This document shows positions 6,314 through 9,427 of a DNA stretch of 9,427 nucleotides, piece by piece. The position numbers and the translations under genes were made by a program. The stretch is from an uncultured Bacteroidia bacterium. GTDB taxonomy: Bacteria; Bacteroidota; Bacteroidia; Bacteroidales; CAJPTX01. The stretch spans positions 1 to 9,427 of the forward strand of contig CALHZE010000296.1 in assembly GCA_938040915.1 (NCBI GenBank), written 5' to 3'. Below the pieces are notes generated by a model. It was not told where the DNA came from. It searched no databases and saw only the letters and a list, made by a program, of their open reading frames with translations. Position 1 is the first letter of the stretch. Every line of letters starts with the position of its first letter.

Positions 6314-7819
6314 ATGGTTAAAGGAGTGATTTCGCAGGTGATTGGTCCCGTGGTAGACGTCCTTTTCGACGTCGCCGACGAGCTCATGCCCACCATCCAC
6401 GACGCGCTGGATCTCACACGCGCGGACGGCTCGCATCTCATCCTCGAGGTGCAACAACACATAGGGGACAAAACCGTTCGGACTATCGCTATGGACTCGA
6501 CTGATGGGTTGAGTCGCGGCATGGAGGTCACTGCGACAGGGTCGAGTATCACGATGCCGGGCGGTGATGTCCTTCGTGGTCGCTTGCTCAATGTCATCGG
6601 GGATACTATTGACGGTCTCCGCAAGTTAGAGGGCAAGAAGACGCACCCGATTCATCGCGAACCGCCGAAGTTTGAGGACTTGAAGACAGAAAAGGAAGTC
6701 CTCTACACGGGGATTAAGGTCATTGACCTCCTTGAGCCCTATATGAAAGGGGGGAAAATCGGTCTCTTTGGTGGTGCAGGGGTCGGCAAGACGGTGCTTA
6801 TCATGGAGATGATTAACAACATCGCCAAGGGGTATAACGGGATGACCGTGTTTGCGGGCGTTGGGGAGCGTACGCGTGAGGGGAATGACCTGTTGCGCGA
6901 GATGATCGAGTCGAACGTTATCCGTTACGGCGAGGCGTTTAAGAAGTCGATGGAAGAGGGCAAGTGGGACTTGGGTAAGGTGGACTACGAGGAGCTCGCC
7001 AAGTCGCAGGCGACGCTGGTCTTTGGGCAGATGAACGAACCTCCGGGAGCACGTGCTACGGTGGCGCTCTCGGCGCTCACGGTAGCCGAGTCTTTCCGTG
7101 ACGGGGGAAGTGATGGAGAGGGGCGCGATATCTTGCTCTTTATTGACAACATCTTCCGTTTCACACAGGCGGGCTCTGAGGTATCAGCGCTCCTTGGGCG
7201 TATGCCGTCGGCAGTGGGTTACCAACCGACGCTCTCGACCGAAATGGGAGGGATGCAAGAGCGGATTACCTCAACCAAGCGGGGGTCTATTACCTCGGTA
7301 CAGGCTGTGTATGTGCCGGCGGATGACTTGACTGACCCTGCGCCAGCGACGACCTTCTCTCACCTAGATGCGACGACGGTCTTGAGCCGTAAGATCTCGG
7401 AGTTGGGGATTTACCCCGCCGTTGACCCGCTCGACTCGACCTCGCGTATTCTGACCCCAGAAATCGTTGGGCAAGAGCACTATGACACGGCGCAGCGGGT
7501 GAAGGCGCTCTTGCAACGCTACAATGAGTTGCAGGATATCATCGCCATCCTCGGGATGGACGAGCTTTCGGAAGAAGATAAGCTTACGGTACACCGCGCA
7601 CGTCGTGTACAGCGTTTCCTCTCGCAACCATTCCACGTGGCAGAGCAGTTTACGGGGTTGAAGGGTGTGCTCGTCTCGATAGACGACACCATCAAGGGCT
7701 TTAATATGATTATGAACGGCGAGGTGGACAAGTATCCGGAAGCCGCCTTTAACCTCGTGGGTACGATAGAGGAAGCGATCGCTAAGGGCGAGCGTCTTCT
7801 GAGCGGTTCGGAAAAGTAG
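6314..7819 (+). CDS. atpD: ATP synthase F1 beta subunit
   Basis: A 501-residue catalytic beta subunit of the F1Fo ATP synthase, acting on the cytoplasmic side of the inner membrane. All key elements are present: Walker A GGAGVGKT (153-160), the catalytic glutamate in GERTREG (E185), Walker B LLFID (274-278), the adenine-pocket tyrosine Y367 and the DELSEED loop (416-422). Against the E. coli protein there is an insertion of roughly 27 residues at about 205-232 (YGEAFKKSMEEGKWDLGKVD) and a small extra GGSDG near 264-268. Extra residues here are what I recall from Bacteroidota beta subunits. ATG 6314 gives the normal start (MVKGVISQVIGPVVDV), and there is no Shine-Dalgarno sequence, which is common in this phylum. 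atpC follows 24 nt after the stop. Confidence 0.98.
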   Translation: MVKGVISQVIGPVVDVLFDVADELMPTIHDALDLTRADGSHLILEVQQHIGDKTVRTIAMDSTDGLSRGMEVTATGSSITMPGGDVLRGRLLNVIGDTIDGLRKLEGKKTHPIHREPPKFEDLKTEKEVLYTGIKVIDLLEPYMKGGKIGLFGGAGVGKTVLIMEMINNIAKGYNGMTVFAGVGERTREGNDLLREMIESNVIRYGEAFKKSMEEGKWDLGKVDYEELAKSQATLVFGQMNEPPGARATVALSALTVAESFRDGGSDGEGRDILLFIDNIFRFTQAGSEVSALLGRMPSAVGYQPTLSTEMGGMQERITSTKRGSITSVQAVYVPADDLTDPAPATTFSHLDATTVLSRKISELGIYPAVDPLDSTSRILTPEIVGQEHYDTAQRVKALLQRYNELQDIIAILGMDELSEEDKLTVHRARRVQRFLSQPFHVAEQFTGLKGVLVSIDDTIKGFNMIMNGEVDKYPEAAFNLVGTIEEAIAKGERLLSGSEK

Positions 7820-7843
7820 TAGGGTAGGGGCGTAGAGGTAGAA

Positions 7844-8110
7844 ATGCAAGTCAGCATAATCACTCCGGAGCGGACGCTCCTCTCTTGTGAGGCGAGACAG
7901 GTGCTCGTCCCTGGGACGAAGAGTCCGTTTGCGATGCTCGATCAGCACCAAGCGATTATCTCCTCTCTTTTGCCTAAGGGGGAGGTGGTGATCACCAAGC
8001 CTGACGGCTCGTTGGTGCGCATTGCAATTGCGGGGAACAGCATCGTCGAGCAGCACGACAACGTGGTGTCGATCCTTGCCACGCAGGCGAGTATCGTCCC
8101 CGCGGAGTAA
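7844..8110 (+). CDS. atpC: ATP synthase F1 epsilon subunit, short form
   Basis: An 88-residue epsilon subunit, the central-stalk protein that couples F1 to the rotor ring. Only the N-terminal beta-sandwich is present (MQVSIITPERTLL ... VPGTKSPFAMLDQHQAIISSL ... IAIAGNSIVEQHDNVVSIL). The roughly 45-residue helical C-terminal domain that inhibits the enzyme in E. coli and Bacillus is missing. Short forms of this kind are known in Bacteroidota, so this need not be a truncation, and the frame shows no sign of a broken 3' end. GAGG (7835-7838) sits five bases before ATG 7844. It is translated from the same mRNA as atpD and closed by a strong terminator 17 nt after its stop. Confidence 0.93.
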   Translation: MQVSIITPERTLLSCEARQVLVPGTKSPFAMLDQHQAIISSLLPKGEVVITKPDGSLVRIAIAGNSIVEQHDNVVSILATQASIVPAE

Positions 8111-8127
8111 AGCGGTGATAATAGTAT

Positions 8128-8183
8128 ACGGATAGTGGCAGAGCCCTGTGTACAGAGGGGCGCGTGTCACTATCCGTTTTTTT
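8128..8183 (+). terminator. Strong intrinsic terminator of atpDC
   Basis: Bases 8128-8140 pair with 8165-8177 in a 13-pair stem with one G-U pair (core CGGATAGTG with CACTATCCG). The stem carries a 24-nt loop that can fold further around CTGTGTACAG, and is followed by T 8177-8183. The arm ACGGATAGTG is partly symmetric with its T run, so it would work on the plus strand only. Confidence 0.93.
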
Positions 8184-8235
8184 ATGCCTACCTTAGGGGG
8201 AGCGTTGGGGCTAAAACTTAACTAGGAGAATAAGG

Positions 8236-8904
8236 ATGCGTCTCTTGTTTCTATTATGTTGTTGGTGGGTCGTGAGTGGTTGTGTCTATGCACAGCAGCT
8301 CTTGCAGACGCCCACGGGACGGGTCGTGGGAACGAAAATTGTCGTGGGGACGCAAGCCCCTTATTGTATCCTTTTCCCTGATGAGGTGCGGCACGGTGAT
8401 GAGCTTATTGCTCTTGCGCGTAAGATTAACAATCTGGGGGCAAATGTGTTGCTTGTTCCCTCGTTGCCACCTTATACGGTGGCAACGGCCTCAGCCGACT
8501 CGTTGGTGGCTGACATTGGGTGGCGTGTGTCAGAGTTGCGTAAGCACACGACGCAACCCATCTTTTTGCTTGCCGAGCATCGCGTAGCTTCGGCTGCGCT
8601 TATTGCGGCGACCAAGTATTTTGCAATTAAGGGGGTTATTGCTGCCTCGGCTGGGGAGTATTTTGCGGGAACGGACTATGTGGCGACGGCTCTCCCGATG
8701 CTTAGAGTGCCCGTTTTAGCACTCTCTACGGAAAAGGAGAGTGCGGCAATCAAGGGGATTTTTGCCTCAGTACCGCGTCGTTTCGTCGTGCACTCGACGG
8801 ATTTATTAGTGCCCGGCTTTGCCGATTTGCTGAAAGATAGTAAGCACTCGGGCAAGGCGTGGCTCGCCGTTTCGGTCTTTTATCACGAACATTTTGAGCG
8901 CTAG
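8236..8904 (+). CDS. Secreted alpha/beta-hydrolase-like protein, degenerate active site
   Basis: A 222-residue protein with an N-terminal export signal (MRLLFLLCCWWVVSGC). VSGC (13-16) fits a lipobox, so it may be a lipoprotein; cleavage after VYA (17-19) by signal peptidase I is the alternative. AGGAG (8224-8228) is well placed before ATG 8236. I do not recognise the gene. Its strand-helix order resembles the second half of an alpha/beta hydrolase: ANVLLVPSLP (69-78), a helix (about 88-102), PIFLLAEHRVASAALIAATK (108-127) where the nucleophile elbow would be, IKGVIAASAG (131-140) and RVPVLALSTEKES (157-169). The GxSxG elbow is replaced by AEHRV (113-117) and no clear acid or histidine partner stands out, so it is probably not a classical hydrolase. 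Single gene between two regulatory regions. The fold assignment is inference. Confidence 0.7.
   Translation: MRLLFLLCCWWVVSGCVYAQQLLQTPTGRVVGTKIVVGTQAPYCILFPDEVRHGDELIALARKINNLGANVLLVPSLPPYTVATASADSLVADIGWRVSELRKHTTQPIFLLAEHRVASAALIAATKYFAIKGVIAASAGEYFAGTDYVATALPMLRVPVLALSTEKESAAIKGIFASVPRRFVVHSTDLLVPGFADLLKDSKHSGKAWLAVSVFYHEHFER
8462..8487 (+). repeat. Perfect 10-bp inverted repeat inside the 8236 gene
   Basis: CGTTGCCACC (8462-8471) and GGTGGCAACG (8478-8487) are exact reverse complements around the 6-nt loop TTATAC. It lies within codons for SLPPYTVATA. No T run follows, so it is not a terminator. Confidence 0.75.
8704..8744 (+). repeat. Three-part alternating repeat, mutually exclusive hairpins
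   Basis: AGAGTGC (8704-8710), its reverse complement GCACTCT (8719-8725) and AGAGTGC again (8738-8744). The middle copy can pair with the left copy (7 bp, 8-nt loop) or with the right copy (8 bp, 8719-8726 with 8737-8744, 10-nt loop), but not both. It lies in codons for residues about 157-170 of the 8236 gene. Confidence 0.65.
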
Positions 8905-8910
8905 CCCCCT

Positions 8911-8993
8911 AAGGGTGGACGACTCGTGCGAGAGACAAGCAGTTCTACGCGGATGGCGGCGTTAAAGGGGTGCGATTCGTGCGAGCGACAAGC
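8911..8993 (+). repeat. Imperfect direct repeat, two copies 53 bp apart
   Basis: Bases 8920-8940 and 8973-8993 agree at 19 of 21 positions; both contain TCGTGCGAG and end in GACAAGC. Agreement extends weakly upstream (AAGGGTGG against AAAGGGGTG) but not downstream. The repeats begin just after the stop of the 8236 gene and lie before the minus-strand terminator. Confidence 0.7.
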
Positions 8994-9014
8994 GAATAGA
9001 GATAATCAAATAGC

Positions 9015-9045
9015 AAAAAAAACGGACGCATCATGTTACGTCCGT
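9015..9045 (-). terminator. Minus-strand intrinsic terminator
   Basis: ACGGACG (9022-9028) and CGTCCGT (9039-9045) form a perfect 7-bp stem with a 10-nt loop. On the plus strand it is preceded by an A run ending at 9022, so on the minus strand the hairpin runs into a run of T (complement of 9022-9015). This orientation ends transcription coming from the right. No T run follows on the plus strand. Confidence 0.75.
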
Positions 9046-9200
9046 GCACCATTGAAAATTACGATTATAGGGATGTATGGGCACACCCTGATGTGTCCGC
9101 GACTCGCGCCGCGAGGCGGCGTCGCTATGTCGGTTATCCCTTTTCAACCGGATGGTCTTTCCGGCGGTTAGCTTACCTCACTAGGTATTTTCTGCAGGAA
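9015..9200 (-). ncRNA. Candidate structured RNA, unknown family
   Basis: Read on the minus strand, 9200 to 9015 folds into nested helices and ends in an intrinsic terminator. In plus coordinates the closing helix pairs 9187-9192 with 9054-9059, with a possible extension of 9194-9196 to 9046-9048 across a bulge. Inside are hairpins 9175-9178/9183-9186 and 9146-9150/9165-9169. A longer arm pairs 9136-9141 with 9069-9074 and encloses 9099-9103/9121-9125, 9108-9112/9116-9120 and 9082-9085/9092-9095. The 5' end is uncertain; no full TAnnTTTG box was found on the minus strand. I do not recognise tmRNA, RNase P, SRP RNA or a common riboswitch; 6S-like RNA cannot be excluded. No protein gene on the minus strand accounts for the terminator. 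A plus-strand reading is possible for the helices but not for the terminator. Confidence 0.5.
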
Positions 9201-9205
9201 GCTCC

Positions 9206-9233
9206 TTTGTATAGGAAAAACGCCATACCTTTG
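9206..9233 (+). promoter_or_regulatory. Candidate promoter of the micro-protein gene
   Basis: TACCTTTG (9226-9233) is a full TAnnTTTG match. TTTG (9206-9209) lies 16 bp upstream, three bases closer than at obg and gcvH, so the -33 box is less certain. The start point would be near 9240, about 25 nt before ATG 9265. Confidence 0.6.
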
Positions 9234-9264
9234 AGATGAGGAAATAACACAGAAATACATTCGG

Positions 9265-9411
9265 ATGAAAAAACTCACTTTGCTCCTATGCCTCGTCGCG
9301 CTAGCCATCGCTAGTTACGGGCAAGCACAACGTAAGTATGAACTCCCTGCCCCCGAAGAGGCTAAAGAAGAGGCTAAGGAAGCTAGGAAAGAAGCGGAAG
9401 ATGAAGAGTAA
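9265..9411 (+). CDS. Secreted micro-protein with charged helical tail
   Basis: A 48-residue product that I do not recognise. It has a textbook signal peptide: MKK, a hydrophobic core (LTLLLCLVALAIA, 4-16) and a polar c-region SYGQA. Cleavage after G19 or A21 would leave a mature peptide of about 27-29 residues. The mature part begins QRKYELPAP and then becomes almost entirely Glu, Lys, Ala and Arg (31-48) with i/i+4 Glu-Lys spacing, as in a single amphipathic or salt-bridged helix. It has a candidate promoter 32 bases upstream and an A-rich leader without Shine-Dalgarno sequence, as is usual in Bacteroidota. TAA is at 9409-9411. Only 16 bases of the window remain, so its downstream partner is unseen. 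That it is translated is inferred from the signal peptide and promoter. Confidence 0.65.
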   Translation: MKKLTLLLCLVALAIASYGQAQRKYELPAPEEAKEEAKEARKEAEDEE

Positions 9412-9427
9412 TATTGTACTTATAGGA

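Noticed and set aside
7364..8170. Long minus-strand open frame opposite atpD and atpC (268 codons)
   Set aside because: It lies fully antisense to two certain genes, runs through the atpDC terminator and shows no domain pattern; it is a by-product of codon bias on the plus strand.
8926..9239. Overlapping plus-strand open frames in the gap before the micro-protein
   Set aside because: No ribosome site, signal or motif. They cross the direct repeat, the hairpin and the helices of the candidate RNA, which explain the sequence better.
9250..9257. Minus-strand TATTTCTG as a promoter for the candidate RNA
   Set aside because: One mismatch to TAnnTTTG and no TTG at the right distance; it also lies in the leader of the micro-protein. 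The RNA promoter is left open.
1..9427. tRNA, rRNA, CRISPR array, insertion sequence or prophage attachment site
   Set aside because: No cloverleaf, rRNA segment, regularly spaced repeat series, transposase or terminal inverted repeats were seen on either strand.

Overview
The window looks like chromosomal DNA of a Bacteroidota species, most plausibly a Bacteroidales/Porphyromonas-like organism. The evidence is the TAnnTTTG-type -7 promoter elements (two with a TTG-type -33 box exactly 19 bp upstream), an F1 beta subunit with extra residues of the kind seen in this phylum, an epsilon subunit without its helical C-terminal domain, a C-terminal fragment resembling type ISP restriction-modification enzymes, and signal peptide-TPR-membrane architecture. 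Base composition, judged by eye, is a little above 50% G+C. The species assignment is inference.

Layout. Positions 3-248 hold the 3' end of a probable type ISP restriction-modification enzyme. A membrane-anchored DUF4340-like protein (268-1236) follows in the same transcription unit. A well-formed promoter (1224-1254) then drives obg (1277-2281) and, 25 nt later, an unusual fusion of a PAP2 phosphatase with a CapA-type metallophosphatase (2307-4088). A second consensus promoter (4090-4119) drives gcvH (4155-4535), which ends in an intrinsic terminator. A gene-poor stretch (4536-4838) with a second, weaker terminator-like hairpin precedes a secreted or periplasm-facing TPR protein with a C-terminal membrane segment (4839-6191). 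Next come atpD and atpC (6314-8110), closed by a strong terminator, so in this genome the pair is not followed by the remaining ATP synthase genes. The last part is the least ordinary: a probable secreted alpha/beta-hydrolase-like protein with a degenerate active site and several stem-loops in its gene (8236-8904); a 360-base gap holding an imperfect direct repeat and a candidate structured RNA on the minus strand with its own terminator (9015 to about 9200); and a 48-residue secreted micro-protein (9265-9411).

How the genes fit together. Most are housekeeping: ribosome-associated GTPase (obg), glycine cleavage lipoyl carrier (gcvH) and the F1 ATPase catalytic subunit with its central-stalk epsilon. 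The PAP2-CapA fusion suggests undecaprenyl-phosphate recycling or envelope polymer work. The best candidates for something undescribed are the minus-strand RNA with its neighbouring micro-protein and repeats, and the PAP2-CapA fusion.
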